Of a stretch of 39,029 bases of DNA, positions 17,491-26,066 are shown in pieces. The first letter of the stretch is position 1. Each line of letters opens with the position of its first letter. A program made the position numbers and the translations under genes. This DNA comes from Cyclobacteriaceae bacterium (GTDB taxonomy: Bacteria > Bacteroidota > Bacteroidia > Cytophagales > Cyclobacteriaceae): NCBI GenBank assembly GCA_013373335.1, contig JABXHZ010000336.1:1-39029 (forward strand). Direction: 5' to 3'. The notes under the pieces were generated by a model. It saw only the letters and a program-made list of their open reading frames with translations. It had not been told where the DNA came from and did not search any database.

Positions 17491-18905
17491 TCAAAACCAT
17501 CCTTTCATCAAAATCACGATTTGGTTGGGTATTATTTCACATTGCCTTAGGGATTATTTCTGCAATAACTCCATATGGGTTGATCGCTTGGTTTTATGTG
17601 GTTTTTCTTACTTCATTCTTTCTGGTAATTAGAAGTAAATCGATTTATCCATTTTGCATTTTTATAGCCTACTTGACATCATTCGAGTTATTGGCAAGAA
17701 TGTCTCAAACTTCTCCATTTATCCCATACGAGTTGGGGAAATATCTGTTGTTTCTCATGCTATGTATTGGGATTTATAAATTTAAATCCAAAAGCAATAT
17801 TGGATTGGTCATGTTGCTCTTATTGATTCCATCTGCATTTTTTGATCTATCTGGAGAAGTTACAGGAAGTTCATTGATTTTTAATTTGATGGGTCCTGTC
17901 AATGTAGCGATGGCTATCTGGTTTTTTTATGGGAAAACCCTTTCAAAAATTCAATTAATCCGATTATTAAGGATGAGTATTCTTCCTTTGATTTCTATTT
18001 TGGCCTCTACCATTTTCAAGACCCCTTCTTATAACGAATTAGAGTTTACTCTGGGTGCTAATTTCGCTACATCCGGTGGTGGAGGATCTAATCAAGTTTC
18101 TACCGTTCTAGGGCTGGGGATGTTTATTTCTTTTTTATTCCTGATAAACAAATGGAATTTAACGGGCTATAGAATAGGAGACTTTCTTTTATTTTTCCTA
18201 TTTGGGTTCCAAGGATTATTGACTTTTTCAAGAGGGGGTATTTTGGGTGGCGCTTTGGGAATCATGATCGTTTTTTATTATGTGATTAAAACTCCAAAGC
18301 GAAAGAAAAACATATTTAAACTTCCGAATCTTGGAAAGGCCTTTTTGCTCTCTGCATTTTTGATCATCATAACTTTTCAGGTAGCAGATAGCTTGACAGG
18401 AGGAATGTTAAGTCTTCGATATTTAGGAGAGACAGAAGGGACCTTGGCAGGAACGAAGGAAAAATCATTGAATTCCATCACCACGGGAAGAGTGGAGATT
18501 TTTTTAGAGGATATGGAGCTTTGGCAGAATTCACCAGTTTTTGGGGTGGGGGCTGGAGCTTCCTCTTACATGAGGAATTTTAGTCATTTTTATCTTTCCC
18601 ATGTAGAAATGAGTCGATTGCTTTCTGAGCATGGGTTGTTCGGTCTGATTTATTTTGTTCTATTAATCTATGTGCTGTTATTGATTTTATTGAAAAAACA
18701 AACTCCAATGGAGAAAGGGATCATGGTTGCATTTTTTATTATTGCTTTATATACGACTTTCCATGCAGCAATGAGAACCTATCTTACCCCATTATTTATT
18801 GGGTTAAGTTTAATCTACATTAGGCCTCAAAAAGTTAAAAAACCAGTGTCCAAGGGGATTAAAAAACTTGAGCCATTAGTATCAGATCCCATCCCAGTTT
18901 CTTGA
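17487..18905 (+). CDS. O-antigen polymerase/ligase-family membrane protein (Wzy-like)
   Basis: A 472-residue integral membrane protein with roughly 12 hydrophobic helices. The hallmark of the Wzy_C/O-antigen ligase superfamily is visible: a helix with LTFSRGGILGGALG, then a large periplasmic loop (about residues 310-375), followed by HVEMSRLLSEHGLFGLIYF. In such proteins the loop arginines and histidine bind the lipid-linked chain. As it is the only such protein among the Wza, Wzc and glycosyltransferase genes, a role as the Wzy polymerase joining repeat units on the periplasmic side is most likely. A WaaL-type ligase or a protein O-glycosylation ligase cannot be excluded by eye. The start ATG overlaps the upstream stop (ATGA), and the gene ends one base before the CapK-like gene. 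Confidence 0.82.
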   Translation: MIKTILSSKSRFGWVLFHIALGIISAITPYGLIAWFYVVFLTSFFLVIRSKSIYPFCIFIAYLTSFELLARMSQTSPFIPYELGKYLLFLMLCIGIYKFKSKSNIGLVMLLLLIPSAFFDLSGEVTGSSLIFNLMGPVNVAMAIWFFYGKTLSKIQLIRLLRMSILPLISILASTIFKTPSYNELEFTLGANFATSGGGGSNQVSTVLGLGMFISFLFLINKWNLTGYRIGDFLLFFLFGFQGLLTFSRGGILGGALGIMIVFYYVIKTPKRKKNIFKLPNLGKAFLLSAFLIIITFQVADSLTGGMLSLRYLGETEGTLAGTKEKSLNSITTGRVEIFLEDMELWQNSPVFGVGAGASSYMRNFSHFYLSHVEMSRLLSEHGLFGLIYFVLLIYVLLLILLKKQTPMEKGIMVAFFIIALYTTFHAAMRTYLTPLFIGLSLIYIRPQKVKKPVSKGIKKLEPLVSDPIPVS

Positions 18906-18906
18906 A

Positions 18907-20226
18907 ATGTTGAATATTCTTGATCTTTTAAAGTTTCAAAAATACCCTATTGAAGCTGCTCAAAAAGAATTAGCCTACCTTCAATCTTTATCTAAAGATC
19001 AATTTGAAGACTGGAAAAAGAAAAAAGCCTGGGAAACTGTAAGATTTCATTTTGACAATAATCCTTTGTACAGAAAGCTTGTAGGAAAGCATCTGCCAGA
19101 AAGATGGGAAGATTTGCCAATAGTTAAAAAGAAAGATGTACAATGTGCGTTTGAAGAAAAATTGAGTAAAGGCTTACCTAAAAAAGGCCTGCATTTTGGG
19201 AATACTTCTGGTTCTTCAGGCATCGCTTTGAAATTTGCGAAGGACAAGTATTCTCACAGCATGACATGGGCTTTGATTTTAGATAGATATCGAAAAATCG
19301 GATTTTCACCCAATGATTTTCAAGCGAGGTTTTATGGGATACCATTAGGATTTCCCCATTATCAAAAAGAGCGGTTAAAGGATAAATTGATGAACCGATT
19401 CAGGTTCGTGGTTTTTGATTTTTCTGATGAAAACATGGAGCGATTCATTGATAAATTCAGAAAAAGTAACTTTATCTATACCTATGGATATACTAACTCC
19501 CAACTTTTTTTTGCTAGGTACCTTGAAAAGAAAGGACTTATACTCAGAGAAATTTGTCCAAGTTTGAAAGGGACAATAGTAACCTCTGAGCAATGCACCG
19601 AAAAGGATAAATCATTCTTAGAAAGGCAATTTGGAATACCTGTTTATAACGAATATGGAGCCTCTGAATTGGAGTTCTTAGCAATGAGTGACCTTAATGG
19701 AACGAGATGGCTTTCCTCAGAAACAGTCGTGACTGAAGTTGTAAATGACAGTTATGAAATTATGAATAGTGGACAAAGGGGTAGTTTAATTTTTTCAAAT
19801 ATTTTCAACAAAGCTATGCCATTTATAAGGTATGAAGTAGGGGATATTGGGGTAGTAAAAAAATATGAAGATTCCATTCTTGACGAACTCAGCCAATTAA
19901 ATGGGAGATTGAATGATAACATCGTACTTCCTTCGGGTAGAAAAGCACCTGGATTTACGCTTTACTATATATCAAAACACCTGACATCTTCCTTAGGTTA
20001 CCTCAAAGAATACCAAGTAAGACAATTAACCAGGGATAGTTTTGAAATTGATCTGGTATTGGACCAGGAACTTAATGAAAAGACTATTAAATCAGTAAAT
20101 GAAGCATTTGAACTTTACATAGAAAAAGGATTAAAGCTAAAAGTAGAGAAGGTGGATAAAATCAACCGGGAAAAATCTGGGAAGTTGAAGCAATTCATCA
20201 CTTTTTTGGAAGAAGGTAAATTATGA
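18907..20226 (+). CDS. CapK-like adenylate-forming enzyme (phenylacetate-CoA ligase family)
   Basis: A 439-residue ANL-superfamily protein. The ATP-loop motif is NTSGSSGIALKF (about residue 98), the A5-like motif is YNEYGASELEFLA, the A7-like motif is RYEVGDIG, the A8-like motif is GRLNDNIVLPSG, and a C-terminal REKSGKLKQF supplies the likely catalytic lysine. It resembles the CapK proteins found in capsule and exopolysaccharide loci, whose reaction is poorly defined. They may activate a carboxylic acid or amino acid as an adenylate for attachment to a sugar. No acyl-carrier protein gene lies nearby. The gene sits directly between the Wzy-like polymerase and a WbuB-like transferase and overlaps the latter by ATGA, so it belongs to this pathway. 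Carboxyl activation of a uronic acid is another possibility. Confidence 0.85.
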   Translation: MLNILDLLKFQKYPIEAAQKELAYLQSLSKDQFEDWKKKKAWETVRFHFDNNPLYRKLVGKHLPERWEDLPIVKKKDVQCAFEEKLSKGLPKKGLHFGNTSGSSGIALKFAKDKYSHSMTWALILDRYRKIGFSPNDFQARFYGIPLGFPHYQKERLKDKLMNRFRFVVFDFSDENMERFIDKFRKSNFIYTYGYTNSQLFFARYLEKKGLILREICPSLKGTIVTSEQCTEKDKSFLERQFGIPVYNEYGASELEFLAMSDLNGTRWLSSETVVTEVVNDSYEIMNSGQRGSLIFSNIFNKAMPFIRYEVGDIGVVKKYEDSILDELSQLNGRLNDNIVLPSGRKAPGFTLYYISKHLTSSLGYLKEYQVRQLTRDSFEIDLVLDQELNEKTIKSVNEAFELYIEKGLKLKVEKVDKINREKSGKLKQFITFLEEGKL

Positions 20227-21419
20227 ATATCCTATACTTTTATCAATACTTCTCCACCTCCAATGGTTCCTGGGGAACTAGAGTCCATGAGTTTTCAAAG
20301 GAGTGGGTAAAAGAAGGACATCACGTAACTGTCGTTACAAGTGTTTATTCCAAATCTGATATTTCAGCCTCAAAATTTATTGAGACAAAATTCTATGAAG
20401 GGGTAAAGGTGATTATCATCAATGTGAAAATTGATAATAGACAACCTTTTTTAAAAAGGATTTTTTCTTTCTTGGCTTATTCATTTATCTCCTGTTGGTA
20501 TGCTTTGACATATTCTTGCCAGGTTGTTATAGCTTCCAGTGGGCCCATTACAGTCGGTTTACCCGGTTTATTAGCAAAATATTTTAGAGGAAGAAAACTT
20601 GTTTTTGAGGTAAGAGACTTGTGGCCAGATGGAGCAATTGAATTAGGGATTATTAAGAATCCGATCCTAAAAAAGCTCTCGCTTGCTTTTGAAAAGTTTT
20701 GCTATAAATCCTCAAGCCTGGTTGTCGCTTTATCCGAAGGAATGAAGTCTGAGGTTTTAGCCAAATCGCCTGAAACAAATGTAATTTCCGTTACCAATGC
20801 TGCGAATATTTCTTTGTTTTCAACTCCGGTACAATTCCCAGAAGGCATGCTGGTCAAGCCTTACCAATATGCGATTTACACTGGGAATATTGGCGAGGTA
20901 AATAACTCACTTTGGCTTTTAGAAGCAGCAAGGGTACTTCAGGCTAAGGGATTAAAGGAAGTTAAGATTTTGATTATTGGGGAAGGTCAACAAAGGGAAA
21001 TAATAGACGAGGCAATAAAAAATGAGGGATTAGAGACTTTGGTTCGTCTGGGATTAATGCCAAAATATAAGCTCGTTCCATTGATTCAACATGCCATGGT
21101 TTCTTTGGTTCCTCTAAAAGGAACCAAGATTTTGGATACATCATCGCCAAATAAATTTTTTGAATCCTTATCGGCTGGAGTTCCAGTTATTCAAAATACC
21201 CAAGGATGGATGAAGGACTTTTTGGAAAAAAATAAAATTGGTTATACGCTTTCTCCAAATTATCCCAATCAGTTAGCTGAACTTTTGATTTATTTAAAGG
21301 ATAATAGAGAAGAATTGCTTGAGATGGGAAATAGATCCATGAGAATAGCGAAAGAGAAATTTGATTCGGAGTTCCTGGCAAGAAAAATGCTTGCAGGTAT
21401 AGAAAATGTTTGTCAATGA
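20223..21419 (+). CDS. GT4 glycosyltransferase, WbuB-like
   Basis: A 398-residue GT-B transferase. The opening YFYQYFSTSNGSWGTRVHEF and the central FEVRDLWPDGAIELG are typical of the WbuB-like GT4 group, whose studied members transfer N-acetyl-fucosamine or similar 6-deoxy-HexNAc residues. The donor site includes AIYTGNIGEVNNSLWLLEA and LIIGEGQQREII. The final acceptor/donor element is TSSPNKFFESLSAGVPVI. Hydrophobic helices around residues 82-115 (FSFLAYSFISCWYALTY) may attach it to the membrane. It overlaps both neighbours by ATGA. An SDR gene next to it could make its deoxysugar donor, but that link is inferred. Confidence 0.88.
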   Translation: MNILYFYQYFSTSNGSWGTRVHEFSKEWVKEGHHVTVVTSVYSKSDISASKFIETKFYEGVKVIIINVKIDNRQPFLKRIFSFLAYSFISCWYALTYSCQVVIASSGPITVGLPGLLAKYFRGRKLVFEVRDLWPDGAIELGIIKNPILKKLSLAFEKFCYKSSSLVVALSEGMKSEVLAKSPETNVISVTNAANISLFSTPVQFPEGMLVKPYQYAIYTGNIGEVNNSLWLLEAARVLQAKGLKEVKILIIGEGQQREIIDEAIKNEGLETLVRLGLMPKYKLVPLIQHAMVSLVPLKGTKILDTSSPNKFFESLSAGVPVIQNTQGWMKDFLEKNKIGYTLSPNYPNQLAELLIYLKDNREELLEMGNRSMRIAKEKFDSEFLARKMLAGIENVCQ

Positions 21420-22312
21420 GAGTACTGTTGACGGGAGGAAGCGGCTTTTTAGGGTCCTATATCTATAAGACTCTTGCTAATAATCATGAAGTGATTACCA
21501 TTGGGAGATCTAAAAAAAACATCATTCAGGCAAACTTCAATAAAGAACTTCCGAAATTACCAGAGGTTGATTGGGTAATTCATGCTGCCAGTCCAGCTCA
21601 TTTTATTCCAAAAACTGCAGTCGAAAAACAGTCCTTTTTTGATGTCAATGTTACTGGAACAGAAAGGTTACTAAAAGGATTAACTGAGCTTCCAAAGATC
21701 TTCGTTTTCATTAGCACAGTGGCTGTATATGGATTAGATGAAGGGGAAATGATAATGGAATCAGCCTCTCTTGATGCTGATACTCCATATGGAAAAAGCA
21801 AAATCGAGGCGGAATGTTTAATTCAGAATTGGGCTAAAGAGAATGGAGTAAAGACCTTTATTTTAAGGTTACCGTTAGTAGTGGGTAAAAATCCTCCAGG
21901 CAACTTATCTGCAATTGCGAAAGCAATCAAGAATAAGATATATTTCAGAATAGGGAAGGGAGAAAATAAAAAATCAATGGTTTTAGCAGAAGATGTGGCC
22001 AGATTGATCCCTCATTTAGAAGATAAAAAACCAGGGATTTATCATTTATGTGATCCTCAACCCGCTAGTTTATCTGAAATAGACTCCTCAATTGCCTCCT
22101 TGTATGGTTACAAGGTAAAAACTTTACCAGATCTCCCAATCATCTTGGCTGCCAAGCTTGGAGATCTTTTTCCATTCTTTCCGATTAATTCATTGAAATT
22201 TAAAAAGCTCACAAATACCTTGACTTTTGATACAGGGAAAGCAATCTCTGAGCTTGGTTGGAAGCCAAATAGCGTTCTTGATTTTTTGAAAAACAATACT
22301 ATTACTTCATGA
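21416..22312 (+). CDS. NAD-dependent epimerase/dehydratase (extended SDR), sugar nucleotide enzyme
   Basis: A 298-residue extended short-chain dehydrogenase. The cofactor motif TGGSGFLGSY lies at residues 7-16. The catalytic set is Ser in FISTVAVYG plus Tyr125 and Lys129 in PYGKSK. I chose ATG at 21416, which overlaps the preceding stop as ATGA, over the TTG at 21410 of the ORF track. The protein acts on a nucleotide sugar in the cytoplasm. Position next to a WbuB-like transferase recalls WbpV-type 4-keto reductases that finish UDP-QuiNAc/FucNAc, but a 4-epimerase is equally possible. No 4,6-dehydratase partner (WbpM type) is in the window. The enzyme class is certain; the reaction is not. 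Confidence 0.85.
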   Translation: MRVLLTGGSGFLGSYIYKTLANNHEVITIGRSKKNIIQANFNKELPKLPEVDWVIHAASPAHFIPKTAVEKQSFFDVNVTGTERLLKGLTELPKIFVFISTVAVYGLDEGEMIMESASLDADTPYGKSKIEAECLIQNWAKENGVKTFILRLPLVVGKNPPGNLSAIAKAIKNKIYFRIGKGENKKSMVLAEDVARLIPHLEDKKPGIYHLCDPQPASLSEIDSSIASLYGYKVKTLPDLPIILAAKLGDLFPFFPINSLKFKKLTNTLTFDTGKAISELGWKPNSVLDFLKNNTITS

Positions 22313-23343
22313 GAATTTTATTTCTGGGAGAAACTTATAGAGCTGATGCCATCAGTTGGATCAAAGGTGTAGAATTGAACCTAGGAGTAAAATTGGAAAC
22401 CAGAGAACTTCCAAAAGGAAACTCAAGGGTTTTGAGGATGATTTCAGCACTTGGTTTTTTTGTGAATTTGTTGATGACTAGGTTTTCTAAACCCTACGAT
22501 TTGGTTCTTGCAGAACGTGCTACTAGCTATGGGTTTTTCTCCTTGTTTGTACATGCTAAAAAGAGAGTAATAGCACAGCAGGGGATAAGTGATGTATACC
22601 CTGAAGGAGGTTTTTCTGGATTTTATAAAAGTATTCTCCAAAGACTGGCATATAAAAAGGCGGATTTGATCCATGCTTGGGGTCATGTGATGACTTATGC
22701 TATGTTGGAATCAGGAGCAAGTCCATACAAAATCATGGTGCTGCCAAAAGGAATTGATCTGGGGAAATATCATTGGCCAGAAAAGAGGGATTTGGCACCA
22801 GCTTTTATAGTAACAAGATCTCTTTATGAATTATATAGGCATATTGATATTGTAGAGGCAGTGAAAATCTTACGGGATAGGTCTATAAATATCAAAGGAT
22901 ATATTGTAGGTGATGGTCCAGAAAAACCTAAAGTACAGGCTTTAATCAACAAGTATCATCTTGGCGGAGAGGTGTTTCTAAAAGGGCATATTCCAAATGC
23001 CCAACTACCCGAATTGATGGATTTGTGCAGATATTATGTTGCCGTTCCTACCACAGAAGGAGTTTCCAGTTCACTATTTGAGGCGATGGCTTCAGGATGT
23101 TACCCAATTGTAACAGACCTTCCTGCCAACCAAGCTTTTATAAAAAATAAGAAAAATGGACAACTCGTGACTCCCTACAAACCATTTGAATTGGCAGATG
23201 CAATAGAATCAGCTTTATTGAATGGGAATCAAGTTGATGCGGCATTGGCAGAAAATAGAAAGTTTATTGAAGATCATGTTGATTACAAAAAAAACATGAA
23301 AATCATTACAGATAGATATAAGGCCTTAATGGGAATAAATTAA
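22309..23343 (+). CDS. GT4-type glycosyltransferase (group 1)
   Basis: A 344-residue GT-B enzyme, somewhat short for the family. The N-terminal domain starts with ILFLGETYRADAISWIKGVE. The donor domain has GYIVGDGPEKPKVQALI and the element TEGVSSSLFEAMASGCYPIV, where an acidic residue contacts the nucleotide sugar. It overlaps the SDR gene by ATGA and lies 6 bp before the asparagine-synthase-like gene, so all three probably work together. One reading is that the AsnB-like enzyme amidates a uronic acid added here, but nothing in the sequence proves it. Confidence 0.9.
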   Translation: MRILFLGETYRADAISWIKGVELNLGVKLETRELPKGNSRVLRMISALGFFVNLLMTRFSKPYDLVLAERATSYGFFSLFVHAKKRVIAQQGISDVYPEGGFSGFYKSILQRLAYKKADLIHAWGHVMTYAMLESGASPYKIMVLPKGIDLGKYHWPEKRDLAPAFIVTRSLYELYRHIDIVEAVKILRDRSINIKGYIVGDGPEKPKVQALINKYHLGGEVFLKGHIPNAQLPELMDLCRYYVAVPTTEGVSSSLFEAMASGCYPIVTDLPANQAFIKNKKNGQLVTPYKPFELADAIESALLNGNQVDAALAENRKFIEDHVDYKKNMKIITDRYKALMGIN

Positions 23344-23349
23344 ATTTTC

Positions 23350-25209
23350 ATGTGTGGAATTGTAGGTTTTTGGAATAAAGAATTACCAGCTTCAGAATCT
23401 AAGCTGATAGCCATGAGAGAATCATTGGTTCACAGAGGTCCTGATGCAGGATCTCATTGGGCAGAAGGAAAAATTGGTTTAGGGCATAGAAGACTTTCGA
23501 TTCTGGATTTGAGCGAGGGAGCAAATCAGCCTTTTGAATCACCTTGCGGAAATTTCATTTTAGTGTTTAATGGGGAGATTTTTAATTACAAAAGCTTTTA
23601 TCCAGAATTAAAAAATAAAGGATATGGCTTTAAAACTACGTCTGATACAGAGGTTTTATTGTATCTGCTAATGGAGTATGGTACAGATTCTCTCAGCCGA
23701 CTCAATGGATTTTTTGCCTTTTCATTTTATGATAGGAGAAATCAGGAAATGATTTTGGTAAGGGATAGATTTGGCGTGAAACCTTTATTTTATTCCAATA
23801 ACAATCAGGGATTTTATTTTGCCAGTGAAATCAAAGCTTTGTGGGCTGGAGATGTGCAAAAGGAAATCCAAGAGCCTCAGTTAGATGAATTATTCCTCTA
23901 CAGATTTACTTCAGGTGAGAATACTGTTTTCAAAAATATCTATAGATTATTACCTGGCTATTTGATTCGATTGAAAGATTCTGGAAGGCAAGTAAGTTTT
24001 GAGCGCTGGTTTCACCTTGGAAATTCTATAGCAGCTCAGCCTAGAATCAACAACCCTTACGAATGGTTTGAGCAGACTTTTCATGAAAGTATTCGCTTAA
24101 GAATGATATCAGATGTTCCAGTAGGAACTCTTTTAAGTGGAGGTTTGGATAGCAGTAGTACCCTGTTTAGCCAGGCTTCTCAAGGCTTTGATGATCTGAG
24201 TGCTTGGAATATTTCATTCAGCAATAAAGAACATGATGAATCCCAGCTAGCCAGGAAATTATCACAGGAATTAGGAGCCAAATTCCATAGTTTCGAGTTC
24301 GATAATGAACAATTAGTTGACTTGACTACCCGTTCCATTGTTCAACATGATGAGCCTATCATGCATTTTTCTGATGGACATTTATTGGGGATTTCGGAAA
24401 AAGCTAAGTCGGAGGTAAAAGTATTACTCTCCGGAGAAGGAGCAGATGAAATTCTTGGAGGTTATGTTAGGTATAAAGTTCATGACAATGAACTTCGGTA
24501 TAACTTATTGAATATGATTCGTTATGTCCCTGACAAATGGTTGAAAAACGACCGCTTGAGGAAGATGAAACGCTATTTGGGTATGGGGAACCGAGAAGCA
24601 GAAATTTTGATGAATGCCAATGAATTGTATCTAGCTGACCTGAAAAAGTTAGGAGTTCTTTCTTCTGATTTGCTTCCTGAATTTAGAGTCAAAATTTTGG
24701 AGGAAGCTAAGAAAGTATACCCTAAAAACCGTTTGAGACAGTTGCTTTATCTAGAGCAACACACCCACCTTTATACACTCAATGACAGGAATGACCGGAC
24801 TACAATGGGAGCATCTATCGAATGTAGAGATCCCTTTTTAGATCCTAATTTGGTCATTGGAGTGGGAAGTTTGCCAGATAAGTATTTCCATATCAAGGGA
24901 AAAGGGAAAGATCTTTTGATGAACAGTATTGGCAAAAAGCTACCTGAATATATAACCAAACACAGGAAAGTAGGTTTGTCGGTTCCATGGGATGAGTTAA
25001 TTCTACAAAATCCAATTCTTAGGGAGAATTTGGAGAATTTGCCAAATTCAGACTTATTTTTATTGAAGCCATATTGCTACCTCGATGCGAAAAGCATCGT
25101 GGAGAATTTCAAAAAGAATCCAAAATTGTATTATCCAATCATCAGGCAAATTTTCTTTACAGCGATGTGGTTCCAAACCAAATTTGAACTTTCATCCATA
25201 GAAAAATAA
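23350..25209 (+). CDS. asnB: Asparagine synthase-type glutamine amidotransferase (copy 1)
   Basis: A 619-residue AsnB-family protein. Processing exposes Cys2 (MCGIVGFW), the glutaminase nucleophile of the Ntn domain. RGPDAG and FNGEIFNY complete the glutamine site. The synthetase domain has the ATP/pyrophosphate motif SGGLDSS and then LLSGEGADEILGGYVRY. AsnB paralogues in O-antigen and capsule loci (for example WbpS or WbmI type) amidate the carboxyl of a hexuronic acid instead of aspartate. With a HexNAc 6-dehydrogenase in the same locus, a HexNAc-uronamide is a sensible product; this is inferred. Both active sites look intact. It lies 6 bp after a GT4 gene and 25 bp before the first ketoisomerase. 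A second AsnB homologue is at the end of the window, with different sequence, so their substrates probably differ. Confidence 0.9.
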   Translation: MCGIVGFWNKELPASESKLIAMRESLVHRGPDAGSHWAEGKIGLGHRRLSILDLSEGANQPFESPCGNFILVFNGEIFNYKSFYPELKNKGYGFKTTSDTEVLLYLLMEYGTDSLSRLNGFFAFSFYDRRNQEMILVRDRFGVKPLFYSNNNQGFYFASEIKALWAGDVQKEIQEPQLDELFLYRFTSGENTVFKNIYRLLPGYLIRLKDSGRQVSFERWFHLGNSIAAQPRINNPYEWFEQTFHESIRLRMISDVPVGTLLSGGLDSSSTLFSQASQGFDDLSAWNISFSNKEHDESQLARKLSQELGAKFHSFEFDNEQLVDLTTRSIVQHDEPIMHFSDGHLLGISEKAKSEVKVLLSGEGADEILGGYVRYKVHDNELRYNLLNMIRYVPDKWLKNDRLRKMKRYLGMGNREAEILMNANELYLADLKKLGVLSSDLLPEFRVKILEEAKKVYPKNRLRQLLYLEQHTHLYTLNDRNDRTTMGASIECRDPFLDPNLVIGVGSLPDKYFHIKGKGKDLLMNSIGKKLPEYITKHRKVGLSVPWDELILQNPILRENLENLPNSDLFLLKPYCYLDAKSIVENFKKNPKLYYPIIRQIFFTAMWFQTKFELSSIEK

Positions 25210-25234
25210 GCAAGCATATAATCCTATCTTTTTT

Positions 25235-25639
25235 ATGCAAAGAAATGAATATGTAAAACTCCCTCAGATATTTGATCCCAGAGGGAACCTCACATTTTTA
25301 CAATATCCCGACCAAATCCCTTTTGAGATAAAAAGAGTGTTTTGGACTTATGATGTTCCTGGTGGAGAGATCAGGGGTGGCCATGCTTTCAGACAGCAGC
25401 AAGAGTTAATTGTGGCCCTCAGTGGATCTTTTGATGTGGTAATTACCGATGAAAATGGAGGCGAAATCAGGACTTCACTAAACAGGTCTTATCATGCTTT
25501 ATTTTTGCCAAAAATGACTTGGAGACATCTTGAGAACTTCTCTACAAATGCAGTGGCATTGCATCTATCGGATACTGAATATTTGAAAGAGGATTATATC
25601 CGGGATTTTGAAATTTACAAGCAACTTAAGAATGGCTAA
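25235..25639 (+). CDS. FdtA/QdtA-family sugar 3,4-ketoisomerase paralogue with altered active site
   Basis: A 134-residue cupin (WxcM-like C-terminal family). Family members move the keto group of dTDP-4-keto-6-deoxyglucose from C4 to C3. The beta-barrel core and the characteristic ends (KLPQIFDPRGNLTFL, then EDYIRDFEIYKQL) are present. The active-site motif, normally R-G-x-H-A-H, reads RGGHAF here: His50 is kept, but the second histidine is Phe52. The following HQ is also changed to QQ. Both histidines are implicated in catalysis in FdtA/QdtA, so this copy may be inactive, may have changed stereochemistry, or may work with its neighbour. It overlaps the second copy by 8 bp. The family is sure; activity is uncertain. 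Confidence 0.85.
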   Translation: MQRNEYVKLPQIFDPRGNLTFLQYPDQIPFEIKRVFWTYDVPGGEIRGGHAFRQQQELIVALSGSFDVVITDENGGEIRTSLNRSYHALFLPKMTWRHLENFSTNAVALHLSDTEYLKEDYIRDFEIYKQLKNG

Positions 25640-26066
25640 TAAGACTATTTGGGATTGTAATTTGGTATACCTGCCAAAAATAGGCGATAGAAAAGGACAT
25701 ATTACTCCAGTCACAAACTTGAAAGAGTTACCTTTTGAAACCAAAAGAGTGTTTTATCTATACGATATTCCTGGAGGTGAAAGTAGGGGGGCACATGCAC
25801 ACTACGAATGCCATCAATTTTTGGTAGCAGTGAGCGGTGCATTTGAAGTTTTATTGGATGATGGTAATTCAAAAAGACAAGTTTTGCTTAATCGTCCAGA
25901 CTTAGGATTGTTGATTCCAGCTGGTATTTGGGCATCAGAGATCAATTTCTCTTCAGGTGCCGTCTGTTTGGTATTAGCTAGTGAGAGGTATAATGAAAAA
26001 GATTATATCAGAGATTATAATGATTATTTAAACTTTATTAAGCTCAATGATACATCCGCTAGCTGA
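25632..26066 (+). CDS. fdtA: FdtA/QdtA-family dTDP-sugar 3,4-ketoisomerase (intact motif)
   Basis: A 144-residue cupin from the ATG at 25632; the ORF track's TTG at 25608 lies deep within the preceding gene. The active-site motif is complete: [11 protein letters not shown] with His55 and His57, preceded by Arg39 and the YLYDIPGG strand. It would isomerise dTDP-4-keto-6-deoxyglucose to the 3-keto sugar that the FdtB-like enzyme (8779-9891) aminates. Whether the C4 configuration becomes galacto (FdtA) or stays gluco (QdtA) cannot be settled by eye. It overlaps the upstream paralogue by 8 bp and the acetyltransferase by 20 bp, a strong sign of a shared pathway. It is clearly homologous to its neighbour, which suggests an old tandem duplication. 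Confidence 0.9.
   Translation: MANKTIWDCNLVYLPKIGDRKGHITPVTNLKELPFETKRVFYLYDIPGGESRGAHAHYECHQFLVAVSGAFEVLLDDGNSKRQVLLNRPDLGLLIPAGIWASEINFSSGAVCLVLASERYNEKDYIRDYNDYLNFIKLNDTSAS

Noticed and set aside
23350-25209. AsnB copy 1 as the cell's housekeeping asparagine synthetase
   Set aside because: Its place between a glycosyltransferase and dTDP-sugar genes, and a second AsnB in the same locus, make a glycan role more likely; housekeeping function cannot be strictly excluded.
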